A stretch of 64,000 nucleotides of DNA, taken from assembly GCA_026120185.1 (NCBI GenBank), contig JANUWF010002022.1:1348001-1412000 (forward strand). Direction: 5' to 3'. A program made the translations under genes and the position numbers. Of the stretch, positions 35,595 through 46,324 are shown in pieces. How positions within the stretch are numbered: position 1 is the first letter of the stretch; the number at the start of each line of letters is the position of its first letter. The notes under the pieces were generated by a model. It was not told the origin of the DNA, did not search any database, and worked only from the letters and a program-made list of their open reading frames with translations. Source of the stretch: Voacanga thouarsii (taxonomy: Eukaryota > Streptophyta > Magnoliopsida > Gentianales > Apocynaceae).

Positions 35595-35621
35595 CCCCGT
35601 CTGATCATCCCAGACAAGGGG
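35595..35621 (-). promoter_or_regulatory. LTR-end hairpin (Gyp-3 left copy)
   Basis: CCCC-GTCTG-(7-base loop)-CAGAC-AA-GGGG, a nine-pair stem. Confidence 0.65.
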
Positions 35622-38600
35622 TCTTTATATCGTATCCAATTAACAACATAACGGGATTTTCAAAACTTTACACCGTATACAAAATATATTTAGTACATAG
35701 AGCCATAAGAGATCAAGACCTAAACAAACACTAGTTGTCCAAAACTCCATATGCCTGTCTTTGTTACTTTCCAGAGTAATGGTATCTCCAGGAATTTTCT
35801 GCCATGGACCGGCTTCAAAAATTTGATAAAGGATAATACACGTGTAAGTGCTTAACACTCAGTGAGTCCCGTGTGTGTTAATGTTTTTCCTTAAAGAAAC
35901 AGCTTGTAAAACCAAGTATTATTCCAAGCATCATCTTGTAAACCAAGATAGACTAATATTCATGTTTATCTAGAAATGCATGATGTAAAATTCTATGTGC
36001 CATTGTTGGAAAATCATGTTCAGGTTTTCAAGAATCCATGAGATTCCTATTTTTGTACAAAACCTGCTAAATTAAGTATGCAGGAGTTCATGATCAGTGG
36101 TTAATGTATCAGGAATTCTGAATTTATGATGCAATTGCACCAGTCATTCAGGAATTCAAGAGTTAGCTAATCCTAATGTTCTATTGCCCACTTCTGAGTA
36201 AGACCAACCCCAGAAATAATGATGCTACTTGAGATCGTCTACCTCTAATGTGAGCTAGTACACGGAGAAAAACTTCTGTCGAGTTAACTTGTCGTGTTAG
36301 TAAATGCAAGACATAAGTAAAATATCATTGAATATGGCACACGGTATGATTTTCACAAGTAACTTGAAGAATAAGGCATGAAATCATGATTTTATCAAGT
36401 AACATGAAAAACTTGTCATGAAACAGGATGAAACATGTCTTCCTCAATCATATGAGTAAAACCGAGGTTTAACGAGTAGTAAAATCACATTCTAGCTTCT
36501 ATGCGAGAAAAAAGAATTTGAAATTCTTAAGATTCTTGGTTTTCTATTTTACCGAGTGAAGTGCTTGTACTTCACAAGATATAAAAATCCGTAATTGAAG
36601 TAAAGTTTTGGAAAACCAAGGCTCGGCTACTTGTGATTCATAAAATGTTTGCGCATAAGTATTACTCAATCTAAATATAATGTTTTCTAAACAACTAGAT
36701 TCATTTTGTACAAAATTCCCATACAAGAGTTCAATAATAAACTCATAAATAAATATGGTTTCAAAATTTTAGGAAGTTTGTGCGATACGCGAAACATAAG
36801 TTTTAATGTACAAGGGCTTTGTGGTGCATAACTCTTCAAGAAAAGGATTTATGTTAAAATCTAGCAATTGATGCTTGAAATTTTCAAGCAAACAACATTT
36901 ACTTGAATATTTCAGGAAAAAAAACTCGAATCCGTATCAAGAAAGCATTTATTTATATTAGAAAAACACTTTGTGATTCCAAGGGATTTGAAAGTTGAGG
37001 AATTTTAGCTACCAATGCTTTGCCTAAAATATATCACAATAACGCAATTTCATATTCGAAAAGCATTTATTTGTATCAGAAACATTCTACTACCAAAAAT
37101 TAAGTCAATCATTCCACAAGTTTAGGAAATGTAAAAGTATAATATTTTAAAAAACACTTAGCTAGAACGAGAGTTAAAACTAAGGAACTCACAACATTCA
37201 CATTGTTCTCAAATTCATGTAAAAGGCTTTTACTTGGACATATCAGAAAACATCTACCCATATTAGGAAAACATTTTGCTAGTCAGGAAAACACTTAGCT
37301 ATGTCCGGTTAAAAAATCAAGGGGCTCACCATGAGTAACGTTATTCCGTAATGCTGTTTTGCTCAACATTCAGTAAATCCTCATAGAAAAGCACTCCTAC
37401 ATCAAGGTTCAATCCATATGTCGCTTAGGATAATCACAATATTACTAAATTCCTTTATCTGTATATCTTTCACTAGAAATACATATCCTAAACTTGAAAT
37501 AGCTAAGAATATGTTGTCTACTTCATGTATCTATTTCCTTCTCTCTTCTCCTAACATGTATACAAGATTTGAACAAGGCTTACACATCTCATTTGTTCTT
37601 ACTCAAATCAAACAAGACAAGCATAAATGAAATTCACCAAAATTCTGAAGTTTTCATGTTTTGGCACCATTTCTTATTTTAATCATAACTTTTGATCTGT
37701 AAGTCTGATTAATGTGAAACTAGTTCCAAAATATCCTCAAGACATTCCTTTATAATTTCCAATTCATGGAACACCAATTCTCTCCACCATTTTGTTCACT
37801 TTTGATCATCAAGATCCAGCATTTTAATCCCGTCACAGATTTGGCAACCTTTAGTATTTCCATCATTATTTTGTATTCACAAGTCTGAATCGTGTCAAAT
37901 TGGTCGCAAAAGATTCCTAGAACATTTAGATATAAATTGCAGGTCATGGGGTTCTACTATGATTGGCCATTTTCTACAGTTTACTCCTTCTTCAAACCCA
38001 ATCAGAAAATATTCAAAACAGAATTTCTGTTTTGCAGTTTTACTTTGCACAAATTAACTCTCTTTATTTTCCATACTATCTAAACATTCCAATACCTTGT
38101 TTATCATCTAAACATCTCACAAATCTCCTTAGTTTCGGTCTTCAAAAGCACTGACATATCATGGTTTATGCACAACAAAAATCACAGCCATGAACAAAGC
38201 ATAACAACCTTGTATTTTCTCAACAATTAAGCCATTTCCTACTTTAATTTCTTTCTTCTACTATTGCAGCCATAATCAACCTTCCATAACACCTTTAAAA
38301 CACAACCAAAAGCCACACAAAATATAGCATACAGCTCCTCACTTCCACCACCACACAGCACACACAAAACAGCTTTACAACATAAATCTTCACCAAGAAT
38401 ATTTCATGTCTTTAGCTATTTTCTATGCAAACCTAACATCAAAATAATCATCACGAACTAACAAACATATTTACTTTAAGAAGCAAGGCATTTTACCTTG
38501 TATATAATGATTTCCAATCTAGGAATTGCTCAAGCTTTTCGTTTCTTCCTTCTCCGCTTGTTCTCGCAGATCTCTCTCTCTCTTTCCTCTCAATTTTCTT

Positions 38601-38692
38601 TTATTTCCCTTCCTTCTTCTTTTCTCTTCTTCTCCTTTCTTTTATTGCTGATTTTCAATTGGCCGAATGGCCTTCACCGCCATTCTCCTCTT

Positions 38693-38701
38693 CTATTTAT
38701 A
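38693..38701 (-). promoter_or_regulatory. TATA box of Gyp-3 left LTR
   Basis: Minus strand TATAAATAG followed by AAGAGGAGAATGG, identical in arrangement to the TATA region of the right LTR (41615-41623). Confidence 0.7.
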
Positions 38702-39144
38702 AAAGATTTTAGTCATCTGGTCAAATAACATTAAATGGTCCACGATGTTTTGGTGAGCTTTTATTAGTCCAAATGAAAGCTTAGGTGACACCTAGCCTCA
38801 ACAACCAATCATAAAGTGCCACTTGTTTCCTTTTGACCATTATCACTTTATTTCTTCAGAAAAATTTATATTCCGGGCACTATTTATTCCACTTTGGAAA
38901 ACTTTTTATTTTACCCATGTAATCTATGCATTAAACTAAATGCAATGGTATCTCTCAGAATTTCCAAAATTTTCCCATTTTTTTTTAATTCAAGATAAAA
39001 AATTCCTTTGACACCCCTTAAAATTTTAATCACTATAGAATACCTGTTTAGTTAAACTAAGCATTTCTTGTTTGAGTATCTGTACACAAACTACTGTAAT
39101 ACAAAGTAGTTACCATTTAAGTACAAAAAGGGAGAGATGTTGCA

Positions 39145-39468
39145 CTTATTACAAATGGGATGACAGGACATTAGAATTAGCTGAAATCTTGGCATAAGCG
39201 CTAACCTGAATACTTGGCATATACACTAATTTGAGGCATTCTGAGTAGATTATGATCCCTTTTGATAATTCTGATGAAGAGGCAGCCAATATAGTCACGA
39301 TGCCTTTGGACTCTAACTCCGGAGACTAGTAGAAATTTGAAGACCTCATGTATTTAGTGTTATATACATCAGGGATGTAGTATTACTATGAGTTAAGGAT
39401 GTGTGCATTTATATACAACACTTGAACCATATGTTGTACCTTGTATACCTAGTTATATGATGCACAAA
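39145..39468 (+). mobile_element. Probable plus-strand LTR fragment
   Basis: The words AAATGGGATGACAGGACATT and ATTAGAATTAGCTG match the middle of the Gyp-2 LTR (around 19973) and Gyp-3 right LTR (around 44030) in plus orientation. It may be the remains of the true 5' LTR of the plus-strand Gyp-3 gag piece. Similarity fades after about 39250. Confidence 0.4.
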
Positions 39469-39587
39469 TAAGTACAGTCATATTGACACGAAAGTACCTA
39501 GAACCTACTAAAACACTGAAGTTAAACATGCTCATATGGGAGCAATATTAAGATGGGTGACCCCTGGGAAGTAGCCTCAGTAAGGAA
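39469..39587 (+). pseudogene. 5S rRNA-like pseudogene
   Basis: Resembles plant 5S rRNA for nearly its full length (about 119 bases). Best-kept parts are CTGAAGTTAAACATGCTC (compare CCGAAGTTAAGCGTGCTT) and AAGATGGGTGACCCCTGGGA (compare AGGATGGGTGACCTCCTGGG), which cover the intermediate element and C box of the Pol III internal promoter. The 5' third is weakly similar. It has many changes and so is not a working rRNA gene. 5S-derived sequence is known in Cassandra TRIM LTRs and SINE3 elements; I see no Cassandra structure here. Confidence 0.72.
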
Positions 39588-39839
39588 AAATTTTTTAAAG
39601 GACTACAATAGGAGAAATTGCCCTAAGAATATATGTTTAGATGGTTGCCAAAAAATATAACTCTGTAAAATTCTTCTTTAGCTTATATAATGTTTGCTAT
39701 ATGATTGATTTCCCAATATTATATTTCTATGATAAATAATTGTCAAGTGAATTATTTCTTGTCATTGAAGAAGGACTTGAACTGCTGCTAAGGCGTACTA
39801 GGTGTAGACATGTAGGAGACTAAGTGGGAGAAAGTTCAG

Positions 39840-40640
39840 TTGATACCCCTGAGCCTATTACGCCAAGAAATGAGGCACAACCATTACTTCAGCATATGGA
39901 TCGAGTGCTAGAGTGATTTTTGAAATTCCATCCTCCTCACTTTTATGGAAAAGCATATCAAGAATAGGAAGTTGAGTCATGGATAGAACAAATAGAGGAT
40001 ATATTTCAAGCTTTGGATTATTTGGAGCAAAGAAAAGTACAATTTTCTACTTTTAATCTTTAAAGGCCTGCACAAGATTCAAGAGAGTGGACTTGGAGTG
40101 AATTCATCGAGGAATTCAAGAGAGTATTCCTTGGTAGGCAGTTGAAAGAAAAGAAGAAGAGTTTTAAAATTTTAGGCAATCAAAGAAAACTGTTAGACAG
40201 TATGCGGCCGAATTTACCCGACTCTCAAAATATTATCCTTTATTAGTGTAGTCAGTGTGAGACCAAATTTGATGATTCATAAAAGGGCTACAACTTGAGT
40301 TGAGAAGAATATTGATTTTGATGGCCCTAAATAGATATAGTACTGTTATATAAATAGCCTCCCGATTAGAAGGGGAGGATTTAGAACAAATTAGATAGGA
40401 TCACAAGAGGAAAGCTGACTCAAGTCAGCAATCTAAGAAGGAATTTCCAAAAAAGGAAAGGCCATTTTTGGAAAATAAGAAAGCGAAGAAATGTACTTAT
40501 TGCCAAAAGGATGGCCACATTTATAAGGAATGTGTAAAAAAGCTTAAGGCATGTCATCCTTGTGGAAAGATGGGACATAATTTAGCTAACTGCCTATGTG
40601 TTAAAAATAAGGAAATGTACCACCTGGGCAAGAAAGACTT
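39840..40640 (+). pseudogene. gag: Gyp-3 gag with two zinc knuckles
   Basis: Plus-strand gypsy gag with frameshifts. It reads FHPPHFYGKAYQE, ESWIEQIEDIFQALDYLEQRKVQFSTF, WTWSEFIEEFKRVFLGRQLKEKK, then VRQYAAEFTRLSKYYPLLV (about 40195-40250), and a basic stretch leading to two CCHC knuckles, CTYCQKDGHIYKEC and CHPCGKMGHNLANC (about 40493-40590). Two knuckles side by side are less usual for plant gypsy, which mostly has one. Directly after gag, the sequence jumps to the end of pol (TYAKFRR then a GAAGATGAAATTTTT stretch), so protease, RT, RNase H and integrase have been deleted. Confidence 0.85.
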
Positions 40641-40744
40641 AAGTTAGGATAACAAAATTAGATGAAAGGCTCAACGAAGCTTACGTAGAAGGAAGAAATA
40701 AGTAGGAGTTTGTTTATCGACATATGCAAAATTTCGAAGATGAA

Positions 40745-40765
40745 ATTTTTGAAAGGATGGGAGAG
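40745..40765 (+). promoter_or_regulatory. Gyp-3 polypurine tract
   Basis: Ends GAAAGGATGGGAGAG right before the LTR start TATAACACCTCTCCC; this fixes the right LTR as a 3' LTR in plus orientation. Confidence 0.85.
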
Positions 40766-41116
40766 TATAACACCTCTCCCTTTTTGTACTTAAATGGTTT
40801 CTACTTGTATTAAAGTAGTATATGTACAGATACCTAGAACAAGGAATGCTCAGTTTAACTAAATGAGTATTCTAGAGTGATAAAATTTTTAAGGGGTGTT
40901 AATTGAATTTTTTATCACAAAATAAAAAAATGGAAATAATTTGGAAATTCTGAGCGACACTATTGTGTTCAGTTTAACACGTAGATTACATGGGTAAAAT
41001 AAAAAGTTTTCCCGACTAGACTAATAGTGATTGGAATATAAATTTTTCTAAAGAAATGTAGTCATTTTCTAAAGAAATAAAGTGATAATGGTCAAACGGA
41101 AAAAAGTGGCATTTTA

Positions 41117-41463
41117 TGATTGGATGTTGATGCTATGTGTCCTCATACGAGTGGCTGCATGAAAAGTAATTAGATGCATGAAAACCTATGTGGGATTTTA
41201 TGATTGGTTGCATGGATGTTAAAGGGCGTTATTTGATTGGTTACATAGAAACTACATGGCTTAATTTAATTGGTACAACTATGCTAAGTGATGTTTGGTG
41301 ATATGTTGAACAAAATGCCATGTGGCTTGAGGAGATTGGTTATATGAAATGCTAAATGGCGTGACATGATTGGTTGAGAATGAACTAGATGGCATTTAGT
41401 GATCGGATGCATGGAAGACATGTGCTACAATATGATTGGTTGCAGGGTGACTTGGATTTTCTA
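41117..41463 (+). repeat. 33-bp tandem array carrying inverted CCAAT boxes
   Basis: From 41201 there are eight consecutive units of 33 (once 34) bases, most starting TGATTGGTTG or close variants; unit starts are about 41201, 41234, 41267, 41300, 41333, 41367, 41400 and 41433. Two less clear units precede it from 41117. ATTGG, the reverse of CCAAT, is intact in six of the eight units. The left LTR keeps only one such unit. Confidence 0.85.
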
Positions 41464-41614
41464 AAGAACTCTATCATATTCTATAAGTCTCCATAAGAAT
41501 CCAGGAAGTTCTACAATTTTCTACAGGCTACCTAAGCTTCCATTTGGACCAATAAAACCTCACCAAAACATCTTGGACCATTTAATGTTATTTGACCACA
41601 TGATTAAAATCTTC

Positions 41615-41623
41615 TATAAATAG
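41615..41623 (+). promoter_or_regulatory. TATA box of Gyp-3 right LTR
   Basis: TATAAATAG about 150 bases downstream of the CCAAT array. A typical plant core promoter spacing; the transcript would start about 30 bases on, in sequence rich in AGAAGAGG. Confidence 0.72.
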
Positions 41624-44600
41624 AAGAGGAGAATGGCGGTGAAATCCATTTGGCCTATCAAAAATCAGCAACAAAACAGAGGAGAAGAAGAGAAAAGAAA
41701 AAAGGAAGGGAAATAATATAAAATATAGAGAGAGAGAGATTTTCGGGAACAAGGAGAGAAGGAAGAAAAGAAAAGCTTAGGCAATTCCTAGCTTGGAAAT
41801 CATTATATACAAGGTAAAATGTCTTGCTTGTTTAAGTAATTATGTTTGGTAATTTTTCAGGATTATTTTGATGTTAGGTTTGAATTGAAAATAGATAAAG
41901 ACATGAATATCCTTAGTGATGATTTATATTGTAAAGCTGATTTGTGTGTGTTGTGTGGTGGTGGAAGTGAGGAGTAGTATGCTATATTTTGTATGGTGTT
42001 TGGTTGTGTTTTGAGGGTGTTATGGAAGGTTAATTAGGACTGCATATGTAGAAGAAATAAATTAAAGAAGGAAATAGCTTAATTGTTGAGAAAATACAAG
42101 GTTGTTACGCTTTGTTCATGGCTGTGATTTTTGTTGTGCTTAAACCATGATATGTTGGTGCTTTTCATGACTGAAACTAAATAGATTTGTGAGATTTTTA
42201 GATGATAAACAAGGTATTAGAATGTTTAGATTGTATGGAAAACAAAGAGAGTTAATTTGTGCAACATAAAAGTGCAAAACAAAAATTCTGTTTTGAGTTT
42301 TTTCTGATTAAGTTTGAATAAGCAGTAAATTGTATAAAATAGCTGATTGTACTAGAACCCCATGACCGGGAATTTATAGCTAAACGTTTCTAGGAACATT
42401 TTGGGACCAATTTGACCTGATTTGGATTTGTGAATACAAAGTTATGATGGAAATACTAAAGGTTGCCAAATCTGTGACGAGATTAAAATGCTAGAACTCG
42501 GTGATCAAAACTAAACAAAATGGGAGAGTGAATTGGTGTTCCATAATTGGAAATTATAACGGAATGTCTTGGAGATATTTTGGAATTAGTTTGACATTAA
42601 TCAGACTTACGGATCAAAAGGTATGACTGAGAAGTGTAAGCCTTGTTCACATCTTGTACACATGTTGAACGAAGAAAGAAGGAAATGGGTACATGAAGTA
42701 GACAACATATGCTTAGCCATTTCAAGTATGGGATATGTATTTGTATTGAAAGAAATAAGGATAAAGGAAATTAGTAATTTCCTTGCTAATACATTTGTTG
42801 AGCAAAGTAGTAATTGCGACTATCCTAAGCGACATGTGGATTTATCCTTGATATAGAGTGCTTTCCTATGAGGATTTAGTGGAAGTTAAGTAAAATAGCA
42901 TTGCGGAAAAATGTTACTCACGTGAATCCCTCCCTCGATTTCTACACCCGCCTCAGTTAAGTGTTTTTCTAAATAGCAAATTGCTTTCCTAATATGGATA
43001 GATGTTTTCTAAACTATTATACTTGTACATTTCCTAAAGTTGTGGAACTTTTGACTTGATTTTTGGTAGTGAAATGTTTCGTATACAAATAAATACTTTT
43101 CGAATATAGAATTGTGTTATCCTGGTATATTTTAGGCAAAGCATTGGTACTTAAAATTCCTTAGCTTTCAAATCCCTTGGAATCACAAAAATATTTTTCT
43201 GATATGAATAAAAGCTTTCCTGATATAGATTCGATTTTTTTTTTTTATATGTTCAAGTAAAAGTTGTTTGATTAAAATTTTCGGACATCAATTGTTAAAT
43301 TTTAACATAAATTATTTTCTTAAACATTTATGTACCACGAAACCCTTGTACATTAAAAGTTGGGCAAGCTTCCTAAAATTTTGAAACCATATTTATTTAC
43401 GAGTTTGCGGTTGAACTCACATATGGGAATTTTGTACAAAAAGGATCCAGTTGTTCAAAAAAATGTCATATTTAGATTGAGGAATACTTATGGGGAAGAA
43501 TTTTATGAATCATGGGTAGCCGTGCCTTAGTTTTCCAAAAATCTATTTTAATTACCAATATTTACATCTTGTGAAGTAGAAGCGCTTCACTCAGTAAAAT
43601 AGAAAACCAAGTATCTTAAGAATTTCAAATTCTTTTCTCATGTAGAAGCTAGAATGTGATTTTAGCACTTATTAAAACTCGGATTCATGCATATGATTAT
43701 GAAAGATGTTTCATCCTGTTTAATGACAAGTTTTTCATGTTACTTTATAAAACCATGAATTGTTGACATTTTCTTCAAGTTACTTGTGAAAATCATGCCA
43801 TGTGCCATATTTCATGATATTTTATTCATGACTTGCATTTACCTAACACGACAAGTTATGGAAAAAGATTACAAAACCCTTTTCTATTTCTTGGACTTGA
43901 ATACGTGTACGTGTGTTATATGAACATTGAGCACTCAGTAGGAGCTTTTCAACTTGTACTAGCTCACATTAGAGGTAGATGGTCCCAAGTAATGTGATCA
44001 GTATTGTGGTTCATTTTATTTAGAATAGGGCAACATGACATTGAGATTAGCTAACTCCTGAATTCTTGAATGACTGGCGCAATTGCATCATAACTCCTGA
44101 ATTCCTGATATATTATCCACTAATCATGAATTCCTACATACTTAAATTAGCATGTTTTATACAAGAACTCCTACGTTCCTTAAATAAAATATTTTAAACA
44201 TGAATTTGTAGATTCTTGCTTTAGCCTATTTTCATACAAGAAACTCATATATTAACAAGTCATGATTCATGAAATCTTGTGAATTAAAATATGAATCTCA
44301 TGAATTCTTAAAATCCTCAACATGATTTTCCAGGAATGGCATATATAATTTTACTACTTGCATTTCTCAATAAACATGATTTCTAGTTATTTTGGCATGC
44401 CTCTTATCTTTGGAATATATTTGTGTATAATGAACTCAAGCTTATTAGACTATCTTGATTATTACTTGATTTACAAGATGACCCTTAGAATGATACTTGG
44501 TTTTACAAGTTGTTTCATTAAGGAAAAACATTAGAACACACAGGAGTCACTAAGTTTTTAGCACTTACACATGTTTTATCTTTTTTTTAATTTTAGAAGC

Positions 44601-44778
44601 TGGTCCGTAGCAAAAGATTCCTGAAGATAACTATTATTCTAGAAAAGTAACAAAAGATGGCATGTGAAGCTTTGGACCACTGGTGTTTGCTTAGGTCTTT
44701 ATCTTTTATGGCTCTATGTACCAAATATCTCTTGTACTGTGTAAAGGGCTGTGTTGTCAATTAGATACATTATATATA

Positions 44779-44810
44779 CCCCTTGTTTGGAAAGATCAAA
44801 TGGAGCGACA
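44779..44810 (+). promoter_or_regulatory. LTR-end hairpin (Gyp-3 right copy)
   Basis: CCCC-TT-GTTTG-(7-base loop)-CAAAT-GGAG. The inner stem is GTTTG/CAAAT, where the left LTR has GTCTG/CAGAC: the C-G pair is replaced by T-A on both arms. The outer stem has one mismatch. Confidence 0.55.
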
Positions 44811-44850
44811 TCCCATAATGTAAGACCAACTATGATATATTTATAGGGGT

Positions 44851-46324
44851 TCACCAGATGACATCCAGTAGATGTAGCACCAACACCAACAATACTTGGA
44901 AAATATTTGGGATGTTGTGTCTAGAAATCAAGTACCACACAAAGGAGCAAGGCCATCTACTTCAAGAGGAGGCCATTCATAATTTTGATTTTTGGGGACT
45001 TTATTTACATTAACTTTTCTTTTCATTTCTTTAGTTTTGTATATATATTTATTTTATTTTTATTATGTTATGTGGTTATTTCTTCCATTTGACATTCACT
45101 ATATTTCACATTTTTTCAGCCTTTTCGATTTTCTCTCATTCTAACAAAAATATTCTTCTTCAAGGAGCTATGATCACTTGGGGTGTATTGCTAATCCTCT
45201 TTCCCTTTTGTTCATTTTAGTTCGATCTGAATGTATTTATTTTTATATGTATGGCCAATAAGGACATTGTCCAATTTAAGTGTGGGGAGGGGCTATTTAA
45301 TATTCTCTTTAAGTTTTTATTGTGCTTGTGGAATTTTCTTATTTTTTGATGATTTGTGTGCAACTTTGGAAATTAGGCCAAATTTTTTCAATTTTTGCTT
45401 ATGGTTGGGCCATGATAGTACTGTTATTATTATTGTATCCATTTTGACATGAGAATTGGGTTTAAAACTTGTTGGATAAGTTTTGGGTAAACTTAAGCAT
45501 TAGGTGTGAAATGGTTAAATCTTGAAATTTTAAATTAACTTAGTTTGGGCTTTAGTAAAAGTGGCACGATGTTGTTTCTTAGGAATTATGGTGGTGTTTC
45601 TGATGAAATATAAGCATGAAATTTAAGTTAATCTTTATTCTATGGTTGCACAACTTGCCTTTGTTCCAAGTTTGAGTAAATATATATTAGAGTAAAAAAA
45701 ATAAGAGAATGAAACAAGGTAATACAAACGCTAAAAAATCATTATTCATATCTTTACTAGGCATTTGTATTACATTGTCCATAGAACTAAATGAAAATCA
45801 AAAAATTTTTGGGAGTATTGTAACGGAAAAGCTGAAAAATTATTATCCATATCATTACCAGGATTTTGCATTATCTTACTACAAGAAAATGAAAATGAAT
45901 TGAAAAAGAATTGATTGAATAAAGTGAGCCTATGGACTAATCTTATATTTACTATATAGATTATGTTGGTTGGTAGGTCATAGAACTTGGAATTAACTTA
46001 TTAGTAAGCCTAGCCTATATGAATCATGTCATTGACATTCAAAACTTAAAGAACTAAGATGGATCACCTTGAATAAGCATGAACTTGTTTAATTTAACTT
46101 CAATGGCTTTTGATTATTTCTTTCCTAATATGTTAGTTTACATAGAAATTGGCTTGGCTAATTGGGTTTTGGACTTGATTCTCAAATCAAAGGAGAAATA
46201 ATACCTTTACCAATTTGGCCGACTCCTGTTCAAAAATCTCATCTTATTTTGTGAGAAGCTTTTTACTTGTGGTGTTATATATCATTTGCTTGCGGACAAG
46301 CAAGGGTTCAATTCCGGCGGTATG
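44851..46324 (+). other. NA-1 ORF end and 3' untranslated tail
   Basis: Starts with the repeated ORF segment, then AT-rich untranslated sequence. The Athila/Tat-type landmark GGACATTGTCC with TAAGTGTGGGGAGG is at 45262-45291. It ends in GGACAAGCAAGGGTTCAATT and CCGGCGGTA, the decayed polypurine region before the LTR. Frames at 45231-45452 and 45709-45903 have no known domain. Confidence 0.65.
44853..44935. repeat. Right copy of 84-bp direct repeat flanking the Gyp-3 block
   Basis: Counterpart of 35461-35543, in the same orientation, beginning ACCAGATGACATCC. NA-1 sequence continues after it. Confidence 0.8.

Larger units (their letters stand above)
35544..39144 (-). mobile_element. Gyp-3 left LTR, inverted
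   Basis: A 3.6-kb gypsy LTR in minus orientation: on the plus strand it begins TATAACACCCC and ends GGGAGAGATGTTGCA. It is the reverse complement of the right LTR over its length apart from a 33-bp repeat array missing here. No polypurine tract or primer site adjoins either end, and the flanks show no 5-bp duplication. A TATA box (TATAAATAG, minus strand) is at 38693-38701 and the LTR-end hairpin at 35595-35621. Small ORFs inside lack known domains. Confidence 0.85.
40766..44850 (+). mobile_element. Gyp-3 right (3') LTR
   Basis: A 4.1-kb plus-orientation LTR, inverted relative to 35544-39144. It begins TATAACACC after the polypurine tract and stops at TATAGGGGT, six bases short of the expected LTR end. 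U3 contains a 33-bp repeat array (41117-41463) ahead of the TATA box at 41615-41623. The frame at 42623-42856 has no recognisable domain. Confidence 0.87.

Noticed and set aside
41201..41463. CRISPR-like array with regular spacing
   Set aside because: 33-bp units are contiguous diverged repeats with no unique spacers; the DNA is plant retrotransposon sequence.
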